From contig JARGXX010000099.1 in NCBI GenBank assembly GCA_030374765.1, forward strand, positions 2,232,001 to 2,296,000: a stretch of DNA of 64,000 bases. The letters run 5' to 3'. This DNA comes from Agarophyton chilense. Lineage: Eukaryota > Rhodophyta > Florideophyceae > Gracilariales > Gracilariaceae. Below, one piece after another: positions 51,990 to 61,086 of this stretch. The translations under genes and the position numbers were made by a program. Position 1 is the stretch's first letter. The number at the start of each line of letters is the position of its first letter. The notes under the pieces are model-generated. The model ran no database searches and had not been told where the DNA came from. It saw only the letters and a program-made list of their open reading frames with translations.

Positions 51990-54900
51990 TCAGCATGAGT
52001 CATGACCATCACGAACCAGCTGTAGAAGATGTTGTACAACATTGGGCTCACCCCAGAGTTTGGTGCCAAGGAGGTATGCCATTTTCCCGTCCTCTTTCTG
52101 CGATTCAAGAGCTGTCTCAAGTTCACTTGCCTTAGAATGAGCTTCATCTACTATTTCTTCCGGAATTCCTGCGAGTCGAGCGACGTTCAGACCATAACTG
52201 CTGGGTGCAACCCCATCTGTTAACTTGTAAAGAAAAACAATTCTCGACTTCTTTGTTTGTTTTTCTCCCGGTTCATGAGACAGAGAAAGACGATCTCCTT
52301 CCGGGAAACCATTCGCTCCCTTCTCTTGTGCTTCGATGTAATTCATATACGAAGCTCGGACGAGACGAGGATACTCGGATCTTAGAGAGGCTAAGATCGG
52401 GTAGTGCGTTACGAAAATTGTCGTACAACCGATGTCAGCAATAAGATGGGAAAGAGTTGCGTAGGCCACGGCAGTTCCATCATGTGTGGATGTTCCTCTT
52501 CCAAGCTCATCCAAGACAACTAGCGATCTGGAGGAAGCATGGCTAAGGATGCGGGATGTTTCAGCTAGTTCCACCATAAGCGAACTCATTCCCTTTGATA
52601 TTGAATCAGAAGATCCCATTCGAGCGAAGATGGAATCATATGGACAAATAGTGGCCGCTGTAGCTGGAACAAAAGAGCCAATTTGGGCAAGAATAACAAT
52701 GAGCGCGGTCATCCGGGCATATGAAGACTTGCCTCCATAATTTGGACCACTGATTACTAAAGCAATCTCATGTTCAGCACTTGCGAGACGAATATCATTC
52801 GGAACATATGACTGACACGAAGGAAGTAGTTCAGTAAGAGGATGACGAGCGTTCTCTGCAATTACACCCGCAGGTTTGCAAGGGTCGCTTTCGATTTCTG
52901 GTTTTGAGTAACCGGGCATGTTGGCAACCTGTGCAAGTGATGAAAGACAGTCGACATCTGCAAGTATTCTGACGAGGGCACGAAGAGGGAGAGCAATTTC
53001 AGCGAACAACCTTAGATAAGATTGCCAGCATTGCGCCGATACCGCATCTCTTCTTTCTCGACAGCAAAGGACTTTCTCGTATCCACTCATAGCTTCCGGA
53101 GGGCGAAACCGCTTCACGGCCTTTGTCTGACTTACTATTGTCCAGGACCTCGGCAAAGTCGAAACACGAGTGGTAGGAACCTCTAAGAGATATTCTTCAT
53201 GTGCTACCTTTTTCCACTCCCATTTTGGTTTTGAATGCTGTTCTCGAAGTCTTCGTAAGATCTTGTCCATATGCCTTTCGGCAACCTTAAGATTCTCCGA
53301 GGCAGATAGTAGTTCCATTGCAATGGTAATGAATTCATCTTTTGTTTCTGAATTTCCGAGAATGTCTGCCAGATGCTCATCCTGATAAAACAAGGTGTAG
53401 TACTGATCCTTTGACGCTGCCTCTTGGTTTAGTATTCGAACAATTGGGTTGTCCATTATGCCTCTTATACTTGGTGCAGTCTTTACTAGCTTCACCAATA
53501 GATGTGGAAGATTGGGCTGTTCGCTAGTCAGTCGCAACTTCTCGAACGTTTCGCCTGCTTCATATACAGCCAGTAGAATTGAGTTAAGTTCAGATGGAGT
53601 GGATTTGTGACAAGCAACTCTCGTCAGCCCTTGATCTAGATCAGGGACTTTGTGTAGATTTCGGATGAGAACTGACAATGCCCCTCCAAAAGAATCTGTT
53701 TGATTGTCTATCTCAGATTGGTCACTGATCAGACGAGAGATGTATTCCACGGCATTGAGTCGGTTGATAATTTCTGTTCCGTTCACGAGGGGATGTGAAA
53801 TCCATTGTCGCATTAACCGGCTTCCAAAAGCCGTTCGCGTTCTATTGACGAGGCCTACCAAGGAACCCTGAACCGAACCGTTGTTTGAGTTTCCAAAGAC
53901 CTCAAAGTTCTTCAAAACGTCTGCTCCGATCTTCATATGGCGTTTTGTTTGAAATTCTTTGTACTCTACTGCACTTGTTACGGAAAGCTCAAGCTTAAAC
54001 TGCTTCAAATATTCGACAAGGGCACCAAGGCACGATATAACGTGAGGATCTAGAATAGAATCACTACCATCTCGCATTTTAGATTTCATGGCTTTCTTGG
54101 CTGCTCCAAGTTCAAATACACCGTCATTCATCCGTTCAAGTCTCGAACTCATGCTCTCACAAAACCCTTTCACCACAAGCTCAGTTGCACGAGAACACCG
54201 ACCCTTGGGCATCAAAATCTCTACTGGTTCGATGGCAACAAGTCTTGATTCGAGATCCGACCGCAACGCATCATCCGTGAAGGAGTCATAGAAAACTTCT
54301 CCGGATGCAGAGTCCACAGCCGCAAGCGATATTCTCTTCATGAAATCTTTTTCTTTCAGAGATTGAGTTTCAAGGATGGTCATGATGTAGCTAGCGGACT
54401 TCACTCCACCATTTCCGCCGACTGCAGCGCTTCCTAGAGTTCCATCTGCCGCAATCGTCCCTTTTGTGTAGACTGCGGAAAGGCGCCGCTCAAAAAGCCC
54501 TGACTTACAGTTTGCCCTTTTCAATGCGGCAGTCTCGCTCTGTGAAACAACACCCACTTTGAAGCCAGCTTCGGCAAGACGTCGCACATGAAAGGCGAGC
54601 CGATGAGTCGGAAAACTAGACGTTAAGAAGTTGTGATCGAAGAATGACGCAATTCGCAATACTTTGGAAGCAATTGAGGCGTCTTTGTCAAACAGTCTGT
54701 ACTTGTAACCGCATTCAACGACGAGTACCATATCTGAATACAGCTCTCGAAGCTTAATGATTTGCGACTCTAACGGTGTATACTTGGTCGCCTTCCTTGT
54801 TTCGTGCTTCTCTTCCACGGGGGCACCACCTCCGCCAGTGCGACGAAGGAAGAAGCTGTTCTTTTCAAGACGACCAATCTTCTGAGTAAACTGCTTTCTT

Positions 54901-55691
54901 CGTTTAGGGTCGCTCACTATTTTGTTCAGTTCGGCCTCTCGACTGAACTCGAAAGAAGATAATGCTTGTCGAGGTTTTCTCGTCAGAGTACGAGAGGTTT
55001 CTTCCTCAGGCTCTGAATAATCCTTAGACTGGCCTTCTTTCAAGAGGTCTTGAGACGCGACGAGATCAATATCTCCTTCGTCATTTTCCGATTGCCCATC
55101 ATCGTGTTCTGCCTGAAAGTCGGGGTCGTCACTCCTAGTGCGCTTTTGTTGCGGCTCCTCGTCACTTTCTATTTCCTCGTCGTCCACCACGATGAAGCGC
55201 CGTCTGTTTCGTTTTCTGGGCGTTCTGCGCAAAGGTGATGGCGAAGCTGTTTCTTCATTTTGGGAGGGGGAAAAAAGTACTGCCGTAGTGGGAGTATCTG
55301 GCTCTGGTGCTCCCGAAGCTTCATCATGTTTCTCAGAAACTCCAGTGTCATTCTCACTGAAAAATATCCCTTTGGGTTTCTTCTGTGGAGTCTGCTCCTT
55401 AAATGGACTGTTTTCTCCGTTCGGTTTTGGTTCTAACACTTCAACTGGAGAGGTTTCTTCTTGGGGTGTTAGCAATTCCTCAGTCATAGGCGCAATAGCT
55501 AAATCCTTCTCCGCGATGAATTCATTATCTTTCACGGGCGTATTTTCAGCCTGTTTACGAACAGGGTCGGACTCTGGGGATTGTTTGGGCACAGCGGGCG
55601 AAAAGAAACGAGATATCAGCAATTGCTGACCTTTGGACTTGTGCTTCTTGGGGGTTTTTCTTTTCTTCGGGATGTGACTTTTTGTCGTCAT
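51990..55691 (-). CDS. MSH3: DNA mismatch repair protein MSH3
   Basis: 1,233 aa from ATG 55691; the frame is open 45 codons further, but MTTKSHIPKKRKTPKKHKSK is the natural basic start. A PCNA-binding box (QQLLISRFFSP) follows at once. After an acidic disordered region with nuclear-type basic clusters comes the MutS domain I of the MSH3 branch: YTPLESQIIKLRELYSDMVL, then VECGYKYRLFDKDASIASKV, then FPTHRLAFHVRRLAEAGFKV. The clamp and lever regions lead to the ATPase: Walker A GPNYGGKSS (residues 982-990; Tyr where Met is usual), then VVLDELGRGTSTHDG (Walker B) and the TIFVTHYPIL switch. With MSH2 it forms MutS-beta, which recognises insertion/deletion loops. Confidence 0.93.
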   Translation of the reverse strand: MTTKSHIPKKRKTPKKHKSKGQQLLISRFFSPAVPKQSPESDPVRKQAENTPVKDNEFIAEKDLAIAPMTEELLTPQEETSPVEVLEPKPNGENSPFKEQTPQKKPKGIFFSENDTGVSEKHDEASGAPEPDTPTTAVLFSPSQNEETASPSPLRRTPRKRNRRRFIVVDDEEIESDEEPQQKRTRSDDPDFQAEHDDGQSENDEGDIDLVASQDLLKEGQSKDYSEPEEETSRTLTRKPRQALSSFEFSREAELNKIVSDPKRRKQFTQKIGRLEKNSFFLRRTGGGGAPVEEKHETRKATKYTPLESQIIKLRELYSDMVLVVECGYKYRLFDKDASIASKVLRIASFFDHNFLTSSFPTHRLAFHVRRLAEAGFKVGVVSQSETAALKRANCKSGLFERRLSAVYTKGTIAADGTLGSAAVGGNGGVKSASYIMTILETQSLKEKDFMKRISLAAVDSASGEVFYDSFTDDALRSDLESRLVAIEPVEILMPKGRCSRATELVVKGFCESMSSRLERMNDGVFELGAAKKAMKSKMRDGSDSILDPHVISCLGALVEYLKQFKLELSVTSAVEYKEFQTKRHMKIGADVLKNFEVFGNSNNGSVQGSLVGLVNRTRTAFGSRLMRQWISHPLVNGTEIINRLNAVEYISRLISDQSEIDNQTDSFGGALSVLIRNLHKVPDLDQGLTRVACHKSTPSELNSILLAVYEAGETFEKLRLTSEQPNLPHLLVKLVKTAPSIRGIMDNPIVRILNQEAASKDQYYTLFYQDEHLADILGNSETKDEFITIAMELLSASENLKVAERHMDKILRRLREQHSKPKWEWKKVAHEEYLLEVPTTRVSTLPRSWTIVSQTKAVKRFRPPEAMSGYEKVLCCRERRDAVSAQCWQSYLRLFAEIALPLRALVRILADVDCLSSLAQVANMPGYSKPEIESDPCKPAGVIAENARHPLTELLPSCQSYVPNDIRLASAEHEIALVISGPNYGGKSSYARMTALIVILAQIGSFVPATAATICPYDSIFARMGSSDSISKGMSSLMVELAETSRILSHASSRSLVVLDELGRGTSTHDGTAVAYATLSHLIADIGCTTIFVTHYPILASLRSEYPRLVRASYMNYIEAQEKGANGFPEGDRLSLSHEPGEKQTKKSRIVFLYKLTDGVAPSSYGLNVARLAGIPEEIVDEAHSKASELETALESQKEDGKMAYLLGTKLWGEPNVVQHLLQLVRDGHDSC

Positions 55692-56393
55692 CTTGAATAG
55701 GGAATGATCTGGGATGAAAGACGGAGGGGGGGTGAATAGGGAGGAGAGGGGGTGGGGGGGTGAATACGATGTGGTCGCCCAATGTCTCATGCGCCTTGCG
55801 TTACGGCATTGTATATTTGGCGCCAAGAAGATTTTGGCGGATTGATCCAGTATCTGAGTTTTAGTAGCCTCTCAACACTTCCCGCCAAAAATAGGCCAGA
55901 AACGTTGACGTCATTTGGTTTTCATAGAGACAGTACTGTAGATGCCAATGTTGCGCGCATTGTTGCCGCTGCGAACACTTGGTTTCGATCTACATCGATT
56001 CTTCGCCAACAACCTCGCACGCAGACTCTTACATTCGAGTTCTCCGTTGTGACTAGCACATGAAAATCTGTTACACCGCACCGAGGCTCACTTACGGTTC
56101 GGGCGATATGTGTGAAATCGTAGAATGCAGAATCACTGCCAGAACAAAACACTGTTAACCAATTTCAGGCAAACTGGGTGAACAATGTTTCGAACATGTG
56201 TGTTTCGAAACAAGCGTGATGTACAAATTGTTGTGCATACTAACTATAGCCTTTCGCCAAAATCTTTGTGGATTACTTTTCCAAAATGCACAATGCTTAG
56301 AATTTGCAAAGGTTGGTGAATAAACGATTATTAGAACAACATCAGCAAAATAGTTTATATAGTCAGGTATTTTCATTTGTGTTTCATGTTATG
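55692..56393. other. Promoter of MSH3 and 3' flank of SET1
   Basis: Includes TTTGGCGCCAAGA near 55817 and TTCCCGCCAAAA near 55880, which resemble E2F/DP sites (TTTSGCGC). Such sites would fit S-phase control of a repair gene; this is inference. Otherwise there are only short frames. Confidence 0.4.
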
Positions 56394-59300
56394 TCAATTA
56401 AGGTACTTGCGACAGGTTGCCGCTCCACACATGCAAGGGATCTTCTTATCCTCCGCCTCATAGTCAAACTTGTAATCATAAGTAAGTTCTTCACCGATAC
56501 TGATTGCCCTCTTGCTGTAGAAAGCAATCGTGCTTCTTCCGTCAACCGTGATCTTGCGAGCAATTACATTAGGATCACAGCTGTGATTAATAAACCGTGC
56601 AATTCCACCCCTTCGAGTTGCATCAATAACCGTGTACGAGTTGAGCCGAAATAAATAGCTATCCCCCATTCCTTGTCTTGTGTACTCCTTTTCACGGAGA
56701 TCCGCAACCGTTCTACGAATCAAGTCCCCAATGTACTCGATCACAAATTCATCAGGTTCAATATTCTCCTTCGCGTACAAGCCCATTCCATGAATCTGTG
56801 AACGATCAAATTGTACTTTCTTCCATCTTTGCTGCAAACTGTTCAAGTTTATAAAGTTATCGTTCTTGGGTTTGATCTTGCTAACCCCTTTGCGGTATAA
56901 GCGCTTTTCCTGTCGACATTGTCGAGAAGAGAGTGTCGATTTGACCGATATCGATTCAAGATGAAGTCTTTTTCGCCGTTTGTTCTTGTTTTGGCCTCGA
57001 ATGTATATTTCAGTTCGAGCACACTTACCCTCTCGTTCATCCTTATTCGTTTCCATACGGCCCACATCGTTCTCAGTATTCGATTTTGCGTTTTCCACAG
57101 CCAGTGGTTTCAAACCATCTTTAGATAAAACTTCCCCCGACTTGGCGGCTTCTTTTCGAGAGATTTCTGTACCTTGCCCTGCGCCATCACTAATATACAA
57201 TTCAGATTGGTCACCATTGGGCAGACATGCAGCAATGGGTGTGTTGGATTTCGTTTTTCTTGGCTGCAAACCAGTACCACGCCTCGATTTTCTTTCTCGC
57301 TTTATCTTGTTTGGCTTCGTGTTTTTTCGGCTTTGCTTCTTAGTAGGTACGTTCGCCTTGACTCCTTTCGAGGGAACAGTATGCCCACTTCTCGTGATCG
57401 CTTTTGATCGTCTTTGTTGCTTATTGTGTCCAGGAAGAGGCAAAAGTCCCGAGTCTATTAGATCTAATGGCGCCTCCGGCGTTGACGTTGATGGCGGGAT
57501 TGTCTCTGAAGGTAACTGGCGAGAAAAAAGTCCCAACGAGGGCAGTCCGGACTCAGTGTGCAAACTCATAAGTAGTGAAGATTTAGAGTGACGATGAGTA
57601 GTTTTGCTCTCGATTACTTTGTCCAGCTCAATGACACTCGAGCGAGTTTTCAAAGGAGGCTCCTGTTCGAACGGCTGCACGGAAAGGGAAGAAGCGTTGT
57701 TAGTTTCGAGGGGTGATTTCGGTACAATTTCCTTTTCGGAGCTTTCTAAATCTGAGTTTGCAGGGTCGTTGTCATCAAGAGAATGTTTCGAATCCTTGTT
57801 TTCTTCAGAATAGAGGGATACTGACTTTGCCCGGTTTCTGGCGTTTGGAATTTCTTCTATAATCGTAGCCGCTTCTTTGCTCTTTGAAATGTCTCCAGTC
57901 TTCTGAGATGACTTCACGACAGTAGGGATAGCCACCTCTGACTCATTCAAAAGAACTGGAGGTACCTTCTTCTCCAAAACATTATGGATCCTTTGTCTCA
58001 CTTTGGATAGTGAATCAAGCGTGACAGCTGCCCCTCGCTTAGTCTCGGAACGCGGTTCAGACAGTTTCTTTTTGCTCTTGAGAAGAGAAGTACCTGTATT
58101 GCACAAGGCATCTGAAAACCGACTCTTACGCAGCCTTTTCCGAGCTGATCCTTCGTCTTTCATAAAACGCTCTCCATCAAAGACTGGAATCTTGCGCTTC
58201 TTCGGACTGTCTTTTGTTTGAAAATCGTATTTTGGGGCAGAGAACGCTTTCGCAGAACGAGGAACGCGATGGATGCTGTCCGTCTTGATGGCGCTTTGCT
58301 GTAGGTTATTCTTCTCAGCTTTTTTCGTAGAGACAAAGTCAAAAACTGACCGAGCTACAAGCGCTTCATATCTCCTCGTCTCTAATTGCGCATGCTGCTT
58401 TGAAACCCTGTCAATTGTGTGTCGCAAAACTGCATCAAAAAGATCATCTTCTGTTTCGAATTGGTTTTCAGAGCAATGGTTCTTACTAATGGAATGCTCC
58501 TTTTCTTTCACAGCGTGAGGGTCAGAACCTACCACCCCTTTCTTGACCCCGCTTAACCCTTGAGGCATTAAAGGTGGCTTCACTGTGTCACCAAGAGAAG
58601 GAGTTTTGGTTAATGTTACAGATTTGTGTCCAATTGCAGTTCTTGCAGTACTCGAACTTTGAATTTTCCTTCCGCCTTTCATATCACATTCTGCAGATCT
58701 GACACATTCGGAACCCATGTTCTGATTTGGAGCTAGAGACTCTGGCGAGTGACGCAAGCGGGTTCTTACCCTTTCATCGACGTATCGAGGAATCGCTTCT
58801 CCACAATTAGGAAGAGTTAGCATCGAAGACGTTTTAACGACATCTGAAGATGAAGAAATACGATTCTGCCGTTGACGATCAACAACAGTCTCAAGCTGTC
58901 GCAGTTTACCTGATTCAGGAGTTTCCACGCGTTTTCGATCTTCCGAATGACGGGAGTAGCGATACGGAGAAACGTGACCGCCATCAGATTCTGTACGTGG
59001 GGCGGAAGATGGAGTGGTGTATTTCTTTGAAATGCTATGCCGGTCAAATCTTGTCAAACACAACTCTGGTGTGATTCTCACTCCACTGAAAATAAAACAA
59101 CCGTACCGCAAAGCAATATCTCTGTCTTCCATACAGGAAAACAACACACTGACCGGTCCAGGGGTGTACTTTTTCTGAACATGAATGGCGTGAAACTCTT
59201 TGAATGATGCGCTAATATCGTTCAAAAAAATATCAGAAGGAACACCGCGCAAGACTATTGCAGGATAATCCCTCGGAGACAGATCCAGGTTTTCAGAGCT

Positions 59301-60422
59301 GTAGTCACGATCGCTTTTGTCGCTTGATCTGAACGGAAGTGGCCTAGATTTTCTTCCAGATGATGCATTGTATGTCCTTGAAGCGTCATACGGGCGATGG
59401 TCTCGGTATTGATTTTCAGAACGCCGTCGAGGAAGCCAATTTTCTCTTCGGGATTTTCTGTGAGGTTCGTCCGCGTAAGAACTATATCTGTGATGTCTAT
59501 ACCGAGTCGAAAACACTTCCTGATCTGCATTGCGACCTCGAGCAATAGATGGGGAAGCCCAAGAGCGCGAAGAGCAAGTATGTTCCCGGGAAAAGCTTGG
59601 ACCAGGAGGATTCCTTGACTGCAATTGTCGACGAGATTGAGAGAAATGGGTAGATCGCTGTTCATCATTGAATGAGCGAGGGAATGATGCTGCAGTATAA
59701 CAGTTTGGGGTAGCATTGGCTGAATGACGATGAGAGTGTTCTTCAGCCAGAGAGGGTCTTTTTAATCCGACATTGTGGCCGAGGTCTTCGCCTTCAAACC
59801 GAGGCCTTGGTCTCTTTCTGGAATGCGAACGATATGTTTTTCTGACATCCTCCCCAACAGAAGAATGAGGTGCTGCAACACGACGGTTAGGACTATACGG
59901 TATTTCTTCCTGTTCGCTTTGTGATGCAAGAGACCAATTCGGAGAATTTGAGTCCGCTCGAGTATCTTTGGTCGGTGGAGTGCTTTCGTGATTTGATGGC
60001 TTCATTGGGTTTTGCTTGAGTTTCAAAGCGTTTCGAAATTTCCTTGCATCTAGATCAGGTTCAACTGAAAGCTTCATGCCGAACATGGAAAATCCGTCGA
60101 AGTGCGAGACAAAACGTTGGGCGTCAAATTTGGAAGGGAGTAGGACGGAAGCAATACCGGCGCTGCGGCCATCGATAGTGGGAATCTTTAGGTTTTGAAT
60201 GGTGTCACACTGAGAGAGCTCGCTTTTCAGAATGCTCTCTGTGACATTGTCGTTTAAGTTAGATATGAAAAGAAAAATAGTTGAAGTACGCTCTGATGCA
60301 TGACGGCGCCCCCAGCGTAAAACCTTTAGCGGGAGGGTGGTTCTTTCACGCATTTCTTGAAGTGCGGAAGCATTTCCTCTCGCCAGTCGAGGGTCTCGGG
60401 GTTTGCTTGATGAGGAAAGCAT
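56394..60422 (-). CDS. SET1: Histone H3K4 methyltransferase SET1 (COMPASS)
   Basis: A 1,342-aa single-exon protein. An RRM near the N-terminus (residues about 45-125; STIFLFISNLNDNVTESIL, then AGIASVLLPSKFDAQRF) and a second RRM-like region at about 385-460 (IVLRGVPSDIFLND) are followed by long Ser/Arg/Lys-rich disorder. The C-terminus has the n-SET (NFINLNSLQQRWKKVQFDRS) and the SET domain: IHGMGLYAKENIEPDEFVIE, YLFRLNSYTVIDATRRGGIA, RFINHSCDPN and EELTYDYKF. A post-SET Cys cluster (CMCGAATCRKYLN) ends the protein, as is universal in SET1. SET1 is the catalytic subunit of COMPASS and methylates Lys4 of histone H3 at active promoters. The RRM plus SET combination distinguishes it from Trithorax/MLL. 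Confidence 0.92.
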   Translation of the reverse strand: MLSSSSKPRDPRLARGNASALQEMRERTTLPLKVLRWGRRHASERTSTIFLFISNLNDNVTESILKSELSQCDTIQNLKIPTIDGRSAGIASVLLPSKFDAQRFVSHFDGFSMFGMKLSVEPDLDARKFRNALKLKQNPMKPSNHESTPPTKDTRADSNSPNWSLASQSEQEEIPYSPNRRVAAPHSSVGEDVRKTYRSHSRKRPRPRFEGEDLGHNVGLKRPSLAEEHSHRHSANATPNCYTAASFPRSFNDEQRSTHFSQSRRQLQSRNPPGPSFSREHTCSSRSWASPSIARGRNADQEVFSTRYRHHRYSSYADEPHRKSRRENWLPRRRSENQYRDHRPYDASRTYNASSGRKSRPLPFRSSDKSDRDYSSENLDLSPRDYPAIVLRGVPSDIFLNDISASFKEFHAIHVQKKYTPGPVSVLFSCMEDRDIALRYGCFIFSGVRITPELCLTRFDRHSISKKYTTPSSAPRTESDGGHVSPYRYSRHSEDRKRVETPESGKLRQLETVVDRQRQNRISSSSDVVKTSSMLTLPNCGEAIPRYVDERVRTRLRHSPESLAPNQNMGSECVRSAECDMKGGRKIQSSSTARTAIGHKSVTLTKTPSLGDTVKPPLMPQGLSGVKKGVVGSDPHAVKEKEHSISKNHCSENQFETEDDLFDAVLRHTIDRVSKQHAQLETRRYEALVARSVFDFVSTKKAEKNNLQQSAIKTDSIHRVPRSAKAFSAPKYDFQTKDSPKKRKIPVFDGERFMKDEGSARKRLRKSRFSDALCNTGTSLLKSKKKLSEPRSETKRGAAVTLDSLSKVRQRIHNVLEKKVPPVLLNESEVAIPTVVKSSQKTGDISKSKEAATIIEEIPNARNRAKSVSLYSEENKDSKHSLDDNDPANSDLESSEKEIVPKSPLETNNASSLSVQPFEQEPPLKTRSSVIELDKVIESKTTHRHSKSSLLMSLHTESGLPSLGLFSRQLPSETIPPSTSTPEAPLDLIDSGLLPLPGHNKQQRRSKAITRSGHTVPSKGVKANVPTKKQSRKNTKPNKIKRERKSRRGTGLQPRKTKSNTPIAACLPNGDQSELYISDGAGQGTEISRKEAAKSGEVLSKDGLKPLAVENAKSNTENDVGRMETNKDEREGKCARTEIYIRGQNKNKRRKRLHLESISVKSTLSSRQCRQEKRLYRKGVSKIKPKNDNFINLNSLQQRWKKVQFDRSQIHGMGLYAKENIEPDEFVIEYIGDLIRRTVADLREKEYTRQGMGDSYLFRLNSYTVIDATRRGGIARFINHSCDPNVIARKITVDGRSTIAFYSKRAISIGEELTYDYKFDYEAEDKKIPCMCGAATCRKYLN

Positions 60423-61086
60423 TGGACCAACGAATGAATAGACCGGTGGCCAGGGCAGCCGATGGAATGGACGAGAAAGGACGGCAGCATACGGTAGCAG
60501 ACAGAGCAGCTCTTACCTAGTCGCGGGCGTCCGTCGACGAAAACAGTAGAATCAGTCGCAAGGACGGAGCGCAGGTGGAACTGCTGGTGGAGGGCACACG
60601 AAGAGGAAACGAAGTAGCAAAGAGTTGGCATGGAAAAGCATTTGCCGCCAAAGGCAAGGCTCATCCTGTCATGCATTAATTGGCAGCTGCCTGCGAGTCC
60701 GCAACCGCCGGGCGTGTCACACACCCCTGTGCAGTGCTCAGTGGACGCCAACTGCGAGTCGCACATCACGCCAATGACCCCCGCCACGCATACCACGCGT
60801 CACTGCGAGCCTGCCCTCGCGCCCGTTCTCATTGGCTGCCGTTCAAAACGAACACCTCGCCTTGCGGGGTGCTCGCGGCAGTGCTTCACATTCAAAATCG
60901 AGCACTTTCAAAACGGTGTGTTCCCGCCATTAGAAAGTGCCAATCAAACTCTCCGCTTCCTTCTTGTGCCACCGCCTTCACTTCAGCCCATCCAAACCTC
61001 TTCCTTCATCGACCCACTCCGCCTTCCGGCTTACCCCTTTCCCATCTTCCTCCCTCTTCACCAGAGCTGCAGTTCACACCCTTCCA
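60423..61086. other. Divergent SET1-MPS1 promoter region
   Basis: 664 bases between the two start codons. The MPS1-side frame is open up to an ATG at 60937, but its residues (SLFTRAAVHTL and similar) look like translated leader, so I start MPS1 at 61087. No clear TATA box. Confidence 0.5.

Noticed and set aside
60937-61086. MPS1 starting 50 codons upstream
   Set aside because: The extra residues look like translated leader, and ATG 61087 gives a usual basic N-terminus.
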